Both the position numbers and the translations under genes were made by a program. DNA of 37,448 nucleotides, taken from Prevotella sp. (GTDB taxonomy: Bacteria > Bacteroidota > Bacteroidia > Bacteroidales > Bacteroidaceae). The first letter of the stretch is position 1. Every line of letters begins with the position of its first letter. This document shows, one piece after another, positions 8,582 through 16,262 of this stretch. The stretch covers positions 1-37,448 of the forward strand of contig JAIKWS010000005.1 in NCBI GenBank assembly GCA_024684515.1, given 5' to 3'. The notes beneath the pieces were generated by a model. That model searched no databases and was not told the origin of the DNA. It saw only the letters and a program-made list of their open reading frames with translations.

Positions 8582-9163
8582 ATGAGAAAGCATCTTTTGT
8601 GTACCCTAGTCGTCATGTGTCTTGCTGTGGGCTCTGCCTTCGGTCAGAATAAGCAATCGGATGAAGAACTGGTCAGCGAGCTGTTGCAATATGGCGACAT
8701 GAACGAAGAAGAGATCGGCAACTTTGATTTCCTCTATCGTGAAGGTGGTGAGTCACTGGACTATGATGAGCTGATGGTTGAGAACATCATCGACGAGGCT
8801 CTCTCCCATCTTGGCACTCGCTATGTCTGGGGAGCGAAAGGTCCTAACTCGTTCGACTGCTCGGGGTTCACCAGCTATGTGTACAAGCATCAGAACAACA
8901 CCTATATCGGTGCCTCGTCGCGTGAGCAGTATGCCATCAACAGGCCCATCAAGCGTAGCGAGATGCAGGCCGGCGACCTGGTATTCTTCACCTCTCCCCG
9001 TTCCGGCCGTAATGTGGGCCATGTGGGAATAGTACTGGATTTCGACCCCATCACCGATACCTTCACCTTTATTCATGCCTCTACCAAGCAGGGTGTGAAA
9101 ATCAGCAAGTCGACAGAAGGTTATTATCAGCGACGCTATATTGGCGTGAGGAGGGTGAAATGA
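8582..9163 (+). CDS. Secreted NlpC/P60 family peptidoglycan endopeptidase
   Basis: This 193-residue protein has an N-terminal signal peptide (MRKHLLCTLVVMCLAVGSAFG). Its single NlpC/P60 domain begins near residue 66. The catalytic cysteine is Cys93 in FDCSGF, the first histidine is His147 in GHVGIV, and the third polar residue position is His165 in FIHAS. YVWGAKGPNSFDCSG is the diagnostic signature. Such enzymes cleave peptide cross-bridges, typically D-Glu-diamino acid bonds, in the periplasm. It is the first gene of an apparent three-gene envelope operon and overlaps the next gene by 4 bp (ATGA), which indicates translational coupling. Confidence 0.9.
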   Translation: MRKHLLCTLVVMCLAVGSAFGQNKQSDEELVSELLQYGDMNEEEIGNFDFLYREGGESLDYDELMVENIIDEALSHLGTRYVWGAKGPNSFDCSGFTSYVYKHQNNTYIGASSREQYAINRPIKRSEMQAGDLVFFTSPRSGRNVGHVGIVLDFDPITDTFTFIHASTKQGVKISKSTEGYYQRRYIGVRRVK

Positions 9164-10197
9164 GATGGTCGAAAGCTTTTTCCCTGCTCCTTCTCCCCCT
9201 GTCGTTCGGCAGTGTCATGGCCCAGACAGACACACTGACCATCGCGATGGTCGGTGATGTGATGATGGGTACCACCTATCCCAGTCAGATGCTGCCGGGC
9301 AATGAGGGCAAGGATCTGTTCAAGGATGCTGCCTCTATCCTGCGCACGGCAGACCTCACCGTGGGAAACCTGGAGGGCACCCTCTGCGATGGTGGCCGTT
9401 CTACGAAGGGCAGTGGTCCCAACAGCTATAGCTTCCGCACCCCAACCAGTTTTGCCCCACGGCTGAAAGAGGTAGGCTTCGACTACCTGAGCATGGCCAA
9501 CAACCATGCCAATGACTTCGGACAGGAGGGCATCGAGTCGACCGAACAGTGTCTGCGCGAGCAGGGAATCCTGTTCAGTGGCATCCAGGGACGTGTGGAA
9601 AGTGCCGTCGTGGAACGTGGTGGCAAGAAGATCGGGCTCTGTGCCTTTGGCCATAACAGCTATACCCTGAAGCATACAGACCTGGAAGTGGTGGGTCGGA
9701 TTGTCGACGACCTGGTGTCTCGTTGCGACCTGGTCGTGGTCTCCTTCCATGGTGGTGCCGAGGGCCGTAGCAAGAGTCATGTGCCACAGGGTGGTGAGAC
9801 CTTCCTGGGTGAGAACCGTGGTTCGCTACGCCAGCTGGCTCATTTCTGCATCGATCATGGTGCTGACGTGGTCTATGGTCATGGTCCTCATGTGCTGAGA
9901 GCCGTAGAAGTGTACAAGGGACGTTTCATCGCCTACAGCCTGGGCAATTTCTGCACACCCTATAATGTCAGCCTGACGGGTATCTCGGGCTATGCCCCCC
10001 TGCTGGAGATCAATATCAGTCGTGCGACAGGTGCCTTCCTCAGTGGCAAGATCCATCCGTTCATACAGACACGGGGCATAGGTCCTCGCAGTGACAAGAC
10101 GGGTGCCGTGATCAAGGAGATGAAGCAGCTCAGTGAGGCTGACATGCCACAGAGCCAGGCTCGTATAGACACTGCCGGTAATATCCTGCTGAAGTAG
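9160..10197 (+). CDS. CapA-like exported protein (PGA_cap metallophosphatase-like fold)
   Basis: This 345-residue protein has a signal peptide (MRWSKAFSLLLLPLSFGSVMAQ). It carries the CapA family motifs in order: MVGDVMMG near residue 30, VGNLEGTLCDGG near 68, SMANNHANDFG near 110, SFHGGAEG near 185, and VYGHGPHVLRAVEVY near 238 followed by YSLGNF. The family is named for poly-gamma-glutamate capsule synthesis, but most Bacteroidota members have no known substrate and no capB/capC partners appear here. The start overlaps the preceding peptidase stop, with a GGAGGG ribosome site just upstream. The shared operon suggests a role in envelope or surface polymer metabolism, which is inference. Confidence 0.85.
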   Translation: MRWSKAFSLLLLPLSFGSVMAQTDTLTIAMVGDVMMGTTYPSQMLPGNEGKDLFKDAASILRTADLTVGNLEGTLCDGGRSTKGSGPNSYSFRTPTSFAPRLKEVGFDYLSMANNHANDFGQEGIESTEQCLREQGILFSGIQGRVESAVVERGGKKIGLCAFGHNSYTLKHTDLEVVGRIVDDLVSRCDLVVVSFHGGAEGRSKSHVPQGGETFLGENRGSLRQLAHFCIDHGADVVYGHGPHVLRAVEVYKGRFIAYSLGNFCTPYNVSLTGISGYAPLLEINISRATGAFLSGKIHPFIQTRGIGPRSDKTGAVIKEMKQLSEADMPQSQARIDTAGNILLK

Positions 10198-10231
10198 TCC
10201 CTGCCCCCTTTCCCCCCCTTCGAGCTTCCTC

Positions 10232-10639
10232 ATGAATACCTTCCGTCATCTGCTACGCTGCTATCCGCTGACCCTCATCTGCGTAGCCCTTATCTGGTAT
10301 CTCTGTCTGTTTGTCACCATGCCCGAGACCCCGATGGACGATGTGCCGTTCATCGACAAATGGACTCATCTGGTGATGTATGGCGGTACCACCTCGGTGA
10401 TGTGGTGGGAGTATCTGCGCCACCACCGTCAGCTGACAGCCTGGAAGCTCGTGCTCTTTGCCTTTGTGGGTCCTATTGTGATGAGTGGCTGCATCGAGCT
10501 GTTGCAAGCCTATTGCACCACCACCCGTGCCGGCGAATGGCTGGACTTTGCCGCCAACAGCCTGGGAGTGATATTGGGCAATGGCATCGGCATGCTCATG
10601 TGGAACATCAAACGCAGGAAGCAGGCAAAGGCATCGTGA
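10232..10639 (+). CDS. VanZ-like family small membrane protein
   Basis: This 135-residue protein has four predicted membrane segments (residues about 9-27, 45-60, 70-92 and 105-125). The VanZ-like motifs are present: FIDKWTHLVMYGGTT near residue 40, GCIELLQAY near 87, and GEWLDFAANSLGVILG near 100. VanZ relatives are linked to teicoplanin resistance in enterococci, but the biochemical function of the wider family is uncertain. It follows CapA by 34 bp on the same strand and probably ends the operon. Cluster C3 follows about 60 bp downstream. Confidence 0.85.
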   Translation: MNTFRHLLRCYPLTLICVALIWYLCLFVTMPETPMDDVPFIDKWTHLVMYGGTTSVMWWEYLRHHRQLTAWKLVLFAFVGPIVMSGCIELLQAYCTTTRAGEWLDFAANSLGVILGNGIGMLMWNIKRRKQAKAS

Positions 10640-10734
10640 CTGTCTGCCGCTGTCAGGGATACCAATCAGCCAGTCCTGTACTATCTGCTCGTTGCAGGTA
10701 CCACCGTTGGGATTCAGAAAAAACTGAAAAAAAC

Positions 10735-10868
10735 CTTGGATGTGCTGCAAATGCTCTTTATGGAGCATTTTTCTAAGAGATTATTCCTGCGTCTGTTCAA
10801 ATGCATTTGACAGCCCCAGGAAGAATCTCTTAGAAAACCCCCTGTGGGGCTTTTGCAGCACAGACAAG
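10735..10868 (+). repeat. H1 junction element, copy 6
   Basis: The outer stem starts CTTGGATGTGCTGCAA (GA for TC breaks two pairs). The inner stem is TCTAAGAGATT facing AATCTCTTAGA, so both strands have changed relative to the AGATATT/AATATCT copies. The right hairpin is CCCCC-TGT-GGGG. Confidence 0.8.
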
Positions 10869-11106
10869 AAAAACCTAGAAAACCCCATGCGGAGTGTGAA
10901 GAGCTGCGTAAAGGGAACACTACGAATGCAGCACCATATTGATAATCACGAAGCGAAGAGATAAAGAACACGAATCACACTAATCGAACGAATGGGCCAT
11001 GCGGCTGAGAAGATTTATCCCGAAAACATCGAAAAAGACGAAATACCCGAAAATCTCGTTATTATGCGGGAAAGTCGGTGGGATTCAGAAAAAAACCTAG
11101 AAAACC

Positions 11107-11240
11107 CTTGTCTGTGCTGCAAAATGCTCTTTATGGAGCATTTTTCTAAGATATTCTTCCTGCTTCTGTTCAAATGCATTTGACAGCCCCAGGAAGAATA
11201 TCTTAGAAAACCCCTGTGGGGCTTTTGCAGCACAGACAAG
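11107..11240 (+). repeat. H1 junction element, copy 7 (perfect inner stem)
   Basis: TCTAAGATATTCTTCCTG pairs over all 18 bases with CAGGAAGAATATCTTAGA. The A/G mismatch seen in copies 2 and 5 is restored to C-G here. The outer stem is perfect over 16 bp. Confidence 0.85.
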
Positions 11241-11458
11241 AAAAACCTAGAAAACCCCATGCGGAGTGTGTTACTACCAATAAAGGCGCATGCAACGGAA
11301 CGGCAAAGCGTAAGCAGGCCCTAAAGATAATCGCGAAGCGAAGTGTAAAGACCACGAATCGAGAGAATCGAGATCAAGATAACATCGAAAGACTCGGAAG
11401 AGACGGAAAACGAGCAATGCGGGAAGGTCGATGGCTTACAGAAAAAAACTAGAAAACC

Positions 11459-11590
11459 CTTGTCTGTGCTGCAAATGCTCTTGGGAGCATTTTCCTAAGA
11501 GATTATTCCTGCGTCTGTTCAAATGCATTTGACAGCCCCAGGAAGAATCTCTTAGAAAACCCCCAGTGGGGTCTTTGCAGCACAGACAAG
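11459..11590 (+). repeat. H1 junction element, copy 8
   Basis: Inner stem of the CTAAGAGATT/AATCTCTTAG subtype. The left hairpin is shortened to ATGCTC-TTG-GGAGCAT. The outer stem CTTGTCTGTGCTGCAA/TTGCAGCACAGACAAG is perfect. Confidence 0.8.
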
Positions 11591-11599
11591 AAAAACAGT

Positions 11600-11697
11600 G
11601 CAAACCGAAGACAATATAAAGTAAACATGTTTACTTTTATTGTTGAGGTGCCGCCTGTGTTGCGCAAAGCGAAATTCCTAGAAAACCCCATGCGGAA
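11600..11697 (+). repeat. M3 palindrome module, copy 2 (variant centre)
   Basis: The palindrome is AAAGTAAACATGTTTACTTT (11618-11637). Compared with copy 1, the centre TGCA has become CATG while remaining fully self-complementary. The flanking CAATA/TATTG and the downstream GCCGCCTGTGTTGCGC are conserved. Confidence 0.75.
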
Positions 11698-11959
11698 TGT
11701 GAAGAGCTGCGTAAAGGGAACACTACGAATGCAGCACCATATTGATAATCACGAAGCGAAGAGATAAAGAACACGAATCACACTTATTGAACGAATAGGC
11801 CATGCGGCTGAGAAGATATTTATCCCGAAAACATCGAAAAAGACGAAATACCCGAAAAATTCTTTACTATGCGGGAAAGTCGGTGGAATACAGAAAAAAA
11901 CCTAGAAAACCCCTTGTCTGTGCTGCATCGTTGAGAATACAGAAAAAACCTAGAAAACC

Positions 11960-12095
11960 CTTGTCTGCGCTGCAAATGCTCTTTGGGAGCATTTATTCTA
12001 ATCTATTGCCTCAAGCGTTATTCAAGCGAGCTTGATACCTCTTGAAGCAATAGCTTAGAAAACCCCCTTGAGGGGACTTTTGCAGCACAGCCAAG
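11960..12095 (+). repeat. H1 junction element, copy 9
   Basis: Inner stem of the TCTATTGCCTCAAG/CTTGAAGCAATAG subtype, as in copy 3. The right hairpin is CCCCTTGAGGGG. A truncated 5' half of another H1 lies immediately upstream (11913-11926). Confidence 0.8.
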
Positions 12096-12286
12096 AAAAA
12101 CCTAGAAAACCCCATGCGGAATGTGGGAAATATCGTTGGAAGAGAGCAATGCGGGATACGTATCGTTGCGGGAGGCATCGCAGGAATACTTCTTTGATTC
12201 CGAAAGTATCCGAAAATACGAAATACCCGAAAATCTCGTTATTATGCGGGAAAGTCGGTGGGATACAGAAAAAAAACTAGAAAACC

Positions 12287-12411
12287 CCTTTCTGTGGTTG
12301 GGACTGTCGTCCCTGATGGTGTGTCTGTGTCCTTTTCCTTGAGAACGTAGCTCTCAGATAAAAGGACACAGACTCACCATCAGCCTCTTTGAGGCAACAA
12401 CCACAGAAAGG
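12287..12411 (+). repeat. H2 junction element, copy 2
   Basis: Outer stem CCTTTCTGTGGTTG/CAACCACAGAAAGG. Left hairpin GGGACTGTCGTCCC. Inner stem of about 23 bp (TGATGGTG...TCCTTTT facing AAAAGGA...CACCATCA) with one mismatch. Tip TGAGA/TCTCA. Right hairpin GCCTCTTTGAGGC. Confidence 0.85.
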
Positions 12412-12576
12412 AAAAACCGAAAAAAAACCATGCGGCTGAGAAGTGATAAAGAACACGAATCACACTAATTGAACGAATGGGCCATGCGGCGGAGAAGATA
12501 TTTATCGACCTGTGCGGTTGAAATCCTTATGAACAATCTGTAATCTCGCTAAACGAGGATAGTGTCATGGCCGGAT

Positions 12577-12730
12577 GGCGCTCCCCTCCCCTCCTCTTAG
12601 GGGAGGGGCAGGGGTGGGGTCTGACGGGCCCGCAATGAGGGGCAAGGCTAGGTGTGTAAGGCTAAGTGTAATAGATAGTTCTGCAGACCCCACCCCTGCC
12701 CCTCCCCTAAGAGGAGGGGAGGGGAGTGCC
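12577..12730. repeat. Near-perfect 47-bp inverted repeat, MITE-like
   Basis: The left arm (12577-12623) and right arm (12684-12730) are reverse complements over 47 bp with one mismatch, separated by 60 bp. The arms are G- or C-rich (CTCCCCTCCCCTCCTCTTAG in one). Translations give the familiar PTPAPPLRGGEGS-type spurious peptide found in many Bacteroidota genomes. It could act as a strong bidirectional transcription barrier between C3 and recG. It is followed by GCCATGCGG, the same border hexamer. Confidence 0.75.
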
Positions 12731-12773
12731 ATGCGGTTGTGAAGGAACACGGAAGGCTGGTGATATACCTAGC

Positions 12774-12863
12774 TGCGCGATGTCCACTATTGGTGGCTAC
12801 GAGATGTCCGCTATTGGTGGCAGCGCGATGTCCGCTATTGGTGGCTGCGCGATGTCCGCATGG
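12774..12863. repeat. 24-bp tandem array, 3.7 copies
   Basis: The unit GCGCGATGTCCGCTATTGGT plus GGC(T/A) repeats at 12774, 12798 and 12822, and partly from 12846. There are no spacers, so it is not a CRISPR. It lies just past the recG stop. Confidence 0.75.
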
Positions 12864-12906
12864 CCTCAGCCGCATGGAGATTCCCTCAAGGGGAGGGGGC
12901 TCCATG

Positions 12907-15018
12907 CTACGATATCTTGCTCCAGTTGACATCGGTCTTTCGTAGCTGTCGCAGTCGTGTGAGCAGCATCTGATGGCGGGGGTCCTGCAGTGAGGGGTCG
13001 CCATCGATGATATGCTGTGCCTCCTCACGTGCCAGTTGTACCAGTTGTCCGTCGCTGGCTATATTGGCAATCTTCAGGTCGAAGGCGATGCCACTCTGCT
13101 GAGTACCCTCCAGGTCGCCCGGTCCCCGCAGTTTCAGGTCGGCCTCTGCGATGCGGAAGCCATCGTTGGTCTGGCACATGATGTCTATGCGCTTGCGTGT
13201 CTCATCGGAGAGGGTGAAGGGAGTGACCAGGATGCAGAACGACTGGTCGGCACCACGTCCTACCCGTCCTCGCAGCTGGTGCAGCTGTGACAGTCCAAAC
13301 CGCTGTGCATCGAGGATCACCATCACCGAGGCATTCGGCACGTTGACCCCCACCTCGATGACGGTGGTAGCCACGAGCATCTGTGTCTGTCCACTGACAA
13401 ACCGCTGCATCTCCTCCTCCTTGTCGCGGGGTTTCATCTTGCCGTGCACCTTGCTCAGCCTGAACTCCGGAAAGGCCTCGCAGAGTGTCTCAAAGCCCTG
13501 TTCCAGGTTCCTCAGGTCTATCTTCTCACTCTCCTCGATGAGTGGGAAGACGACATAGATCTGCCGTCCCTGCCGTATCTGCTTGCGCATGCCCTCGTAG
13601 AGCGATGTCATACGATTGTCGAAGACGTGAGTGGTGCGTATGGGCTTGCGTCCCGGTGGCAGCTCGTCGATGACACTGACGTCCAGGTCGCCATATAGCG
13701 TCATGGCCAGTGTACGTGGGATGGGAGTTGCCGTCATCACCAGCACGTGAGGCACGAAGAGGTCGCTGCCCTTGCCCCACAGCTTGGCCCGCTGTGCCAC
13801 CCCGAAGCGATGCTGCTCGTCGATGACGACCAGTCCCAGCTGCTGAAACTGCACCGCATCCTCGATGACGGCATGTGTGCCCACCAGGATCTGAACGTCA
13901 CCCGTGAGGAGGCCGTCGAGCACCTCCCTCCGCTTCTTGCCCTTGACGATGCCCGTCAGCAGTTCGATGCGGACCGGCATGTCGCGGAGGAAGTCCTTGA
14001 TGGTCTGCAGATGCTGCTCGGCCAGTATCTCCGTGGGAGCCATGATGCATGCCTGGTAGCCGTTGTCGAGGGCAATGAGCATCGCCATCAGGGCCACCAG
14101 TGTCTTGCCACTGCCCACATCCCCCTGCAGCAGCCTGTTCATCTGATGACCGGAGCAGAGGTCGTTGCGGATCTCGTGCATGACCCGCTTCTGGGCTCCC
14201 GTCAGCTGGAAGGGTAGGTTCTTCTGGTAGAAATCGTTGAACAGCATGCCTATGCGGCTGAACACATAGCCCCGGTACCGATGTCGCTGAGCACTGGCAT
14301 AGCGCAGGATGTTCAGTTGTACGAAGAAGAGCTCCTCGAACTTCAGACGCAGCCGTGCCCGCTCCAGCAGCCGGGCATCCCTGGGATAGTGGACGGTGCG
14401 CAGGGCCTCGTCACGTCCCATCAGATGATGAGGCAGCAGCACGAAGTCGGGTATCGTCTCCGGCAGGGGGCTATGGAGCTTGTCGAGCAGTGTCTTCACC
14501 AGTGTCTCTATGGTACGGCTGGTCATGCCCGCCTTCTTCATCTTGTCCGTGGTGCTGTAGTAGGGACGCATGCCACCCCACGACTGGGTGTCAGCGGTAT
14601 TGGCAGGGGCATCCTCAATCTCGGGATGCACCACCTGGATGCGGTTGTTGAACACCGTGGGCTTGCCGAAGACCAGGTAGCTGACACCCACCTTGTACTT
14701 CTGCATGGCTGCCTTGCCGTAGTTGAACCATACCAGGTCCATGATGCCCGTGCCGTCGGAGAGATGAGCCACCACACGCACCTTGCGAGGACCCATGTCG
14801 AACGTCTCGTAGCTCAGGATATGGCCTATCACCTGCACGAAGGGCATGTCACCCGTCAGCTCGCGCACATGGTAGATCTTCGAGCGGTCCACATATTTGT
14901 ATGGATAGTATTCCAGCAGGTCGCCATAGGTCTCGATGCCCAGTTCCTCGCTGAGCATCTTCTTGCGGTGGGGACCTACCCCCGATAAGTACATAATGTC
15001 CTGCTGCAGAATGTCCAT
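12907..15018 (-). CDS. recG: ATP-dependent DNA helicase RecG
   Basis: This superfamily 2 helicase remodels stalled forks and Holliday junctions. With the start at 15018 it is 703 residues, normal for the family. An N-terminal wedge/OB region covers residues about 40-150. Walker A is GDVGSGKT at 299-306, the DEQH box (VVIDEQHRFG) is at about 400, then TATPIPRTLAM and the C-terminal LRGRVGRG motif. A longer reading from 15069 is possible, but the promoter (TTTG-N19-TACCTTTG, 15026-15056) lies inside it, so MDILQQDIMYLSGVG at 15018 is preferred. That leaves at most a few bases of leader. It is divergent from the FecCD-type permease. Confidence 0.93.
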   Translation of the reverse strand: MDILQQDIMYLSGVGPHRKKMLSEELGIETYGDLLEYYPYKYVDRSKIYHVRELTGDMPFVQVIGHILSYETFDMGPRKVRVVAHLSDGTGIMDLVWFNYGKAAMQKYKVGVSYLVFGKPTVFNNRIQVVHPEIEDAPANTADTQSWGGMRPYYSTTDKMKKAGMTSRTIETLVKTLLDKLHSPLPETIPDFVLLPHHLMGRDEALRTVHYPRDARLLERARLRLKFEELFFVQLNILRYASAQRHRYRGYVFSRIGMLFNDFYQKNLPFQLTGAQKRVMHEIRNDLCSGHQMNRLLQGDVGSGKTLVALMAMLIALDNGYQACIMAPTEILAEQHLQTIKDFLRDMPVRIELLTGIVKGKKRREVLDGLLTGDVQILVGTHAVIEDAVQFQQLGLVVIDEQHRFGVAQRAKLWGKGSDLFVPHVLVMTATPIPRTLAMTLYGDLDVSVIDELPPGRKPIRTTHVFDNRMTSLYEGMRKQIRQGRQIYVVFPLIEESEKIDLRNLEQGFETLCEAFPEFRLSKVHGKMKPRDKEEEMQRFVSGQTQMLVATTVIEVGVNVPNASVMVILDAQRFGLSQLHQLRGRVGRGADQSFCILVTPFTLSDETRKRIDIMCQTNDGFRIAEADLKLRGPGDLEGTQQSGIAFDLKIANIASDGQLVQLAREEAQHIIDGDPSLQDPRHQMLLTRLRQLRKTDVNWSKIS

Positions 15019-15025
15019 CGTTGGG

Positions 15026-15056
15026 CAAAGGTAGCGTTTTTCCATGACATGCCAAA
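15026..15056 (-). promoter_or_regulatory. recG promoter
   Basis: On the minus strand TTTG (15053-15056), 19 bases, then TACCTTTG (15026-15033). The box ends 7 nt before the recG ATG, predicting a nearly leaderless transcript. Confidence 0.75.
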
Positions 15057-15074
15057 GTATTTTCCTCAAAAAGT

Positions 15075-15105
15075 TTTGTACGTTGTGGATTTATGTGTAA
15101 TTTTG
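15075..15105 (+). promoter_or_regulatory. Promoter of the FecCD-type permease
   Basis: TTTG at 15075-15078, 19 bases, TAATTTTG at 15098-15105. It is divergent to the recG promoter with only 18 bp between the two -33 boxes. Confidence 0.75.
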
Positions 15106-15130
15106 CACCTCAAATCAATACGACAGACAA

Positions 15131-16165
15131 ATGGCAGATATACATAGAGGCTGGGGCATGAAGCTGCTGTTGCTGCTGGTCACCATCCTGGTGCTGGTGG
15201 TGGTCAACCTGATGATAGGCACGGTGAGCATCCCCGCAGGCAGTGTCTGCAGCATCCTGCTGGGCAGCGATGGCGAGTCGGAGGTGTGGACCAATATTGT
15301 GCTCAGCAGCCGTTTGCCACAGACGCTGACGGCACTGGTGGCAGGGGCAGGACTGGCCGTCAGTGGCCTGCAGATGCAGACCGTGTTCCGCAACCCGCTG
15401 GCAGGCCCCTCCGTGCTCGGCATCTCCAATGGTGCTGCCCTTGGCGTGGCCTTTGTCGTGCTCATGTCAGGACAGCTGGGAGGGGTGGCACTGAGCAGGC
15501 TGGGCTATCTGGGCGATGCCGCCATCTCGCTGGCTGCCATCGCGGGGGCACTGCTGGTCATGCTGCTCATCATCTGGATCAGCAACCGGGTGGAAGGCCG
15601 GGGCACCCTGCTCATCATCGGTGTGATGATAGGCTATCTGGCTACTGCCATCATCGGAGTACTGAAATTCCTATCACCCGAAGAAGATGTGAAAGCCTTC
15701 GTCGTATGGGGACTGGGCTCCTTCTCGCGGGTGTCGGGTGGCGACATGGTGCTCTTCGTAGCCCTCATGTGCATCCTGCTGCCACTGGCCTGTCTGCTGG
15801 TGAAGCCCATGAACCTGCTGCTGCTTGGCGACCGCTATGCCGCCAACCTCGGACTGAACATCCAGCGAGCCCGCAGGCAGGTCATCGTCAGCAGCAGTCT
15901 CCTGGTGGCCATCGTCACCGCCTACTGCGGACCCATCATGTTCATCGGACTGGCCGTGCCCCATCTCACACGGGCCCTCTTCCGCACCAGCGACCACCGG
16001 CTGCTGATGCCCGCCACCATCATGAGCGGGGCCGTGCTGGCACTGCTGTGCAACCTCATCGCACGCATGCCGGGCTTCGAGGGAGTGCTGCCGGTCAATT
16101 CCGTGACCGCACTGGTGGGAGCACCCGTGGTGGCGGCCATCCTTTTTCGCAGACGCAGGACATGA
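15131..16165 (+). CDS. FecCD/BtuC-family ABC transporter permease (iron-siderophore, heme or cobalamin uptake)
   Basis: This 344-residue, highly hydrophobic protein has about ten predicted membrane segments. Family motifs include SSRLPQTLTALVAGAGLAVSGLQMQTVFRNPLAGPSVLG near residue 58-95 and the ATPase-coupling loop region GLAVPHLTRALF near 270, followed by LLCNLIARMPG. The family forms homodimers that import iron-siderophore, heme or vitamin B12 with a BtuD-like ATPase. No ATPase or binding protein is encoded beside it here, so the substrate cannot be assigned. The downstream sufS has its own promoter but could also be reached by read-through. Confidence 0.9.
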   Translation: MADIHRGWGMKLLLLLVTILVLVVVNLMIGTVSIPAGSVCSILLGSDGESEVWTNIVLSSRLPQTLTALVAGAGLAVSGLQMQTVFRNPLAGPSVLGISNGAALGVAFVVLMSGQLGGVALSRLGYLGDAAISLAAIAGALLVMLLIIWISNRVEGRGTLLIIGVMIGYLATAIIGVLKFLSPEEDVKAFVVWGLGSFSRVSGGDMVLFVALMCILLPLACLLVKPMNLLLLGDRYAANLGLNIQRARRQVIVSSSLLVAIVTAYCGPIMFIGLAVPHLTRALFRTSDHRLLMPATIMSGAVLALLCNLIARMPGFEGVLPVNSVTALVGAPVVAAILFRRRRT

Positions 16166-16182
16166 GAAAAAGAGACCTTTTC

Positions 16183-16213
16183 TTTGTCGTCTGTGATTTT
16201 TTGTGTATTTTTG
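16183..16213 (+). promoter_or_regulatory. Promoter of sufS
   Basis: TTTG at 16183-16186, 19 bases, TATTTTTG at 16206-16213, in the gap after the permease gene. It gives a leader of about 45 nt. Confidence 0.75.
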
Positions 16214-16262
16214 CACACCGAATCCATAACCCCCGCCATAGCTCTCTATTGGCAAGACGATC

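Larger units (their letters stand above)
10702..12515. repeat. Repeat cluster C3 (largest)
   Basis: About 1.8 kb with no gene. It contains four complete H1 elements, a half H1 (11913-11926), one H2 element, one M3 palindrome module and several 9-bp CGAAA modules (from about 10966 and 11770, partial from 12195 and 12451). All are plus-oriented. A linker with GAAGAGCTGCGTAAAGGGAA is repeated at about 10896 and 11700 and also occurs in C2. The cluster lies downstream of the envelope operon and beyond the 3' end of recG, so no gene is interrupted. Confidence 0.85.

Noticed and set aside
12565..12750. PTPAPPLRGGEGS-type ORFs at the inverted repeat
   Set aside because: The translation is that of the G/C-rich inverted-repeat arms and is a known kind of spurious product.
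12774..12863. CRISPR array
   Set aside because: The 24-bp, 17-bp, 21-bp and 9-bp repeats are contiguous with no unique spacers, and no cas gene is present.
13747..14988. Plus-strand ORFs across recG
   Set aside because: The minus frame shows all helicase motifs. The plus frames are shadows without motifs.
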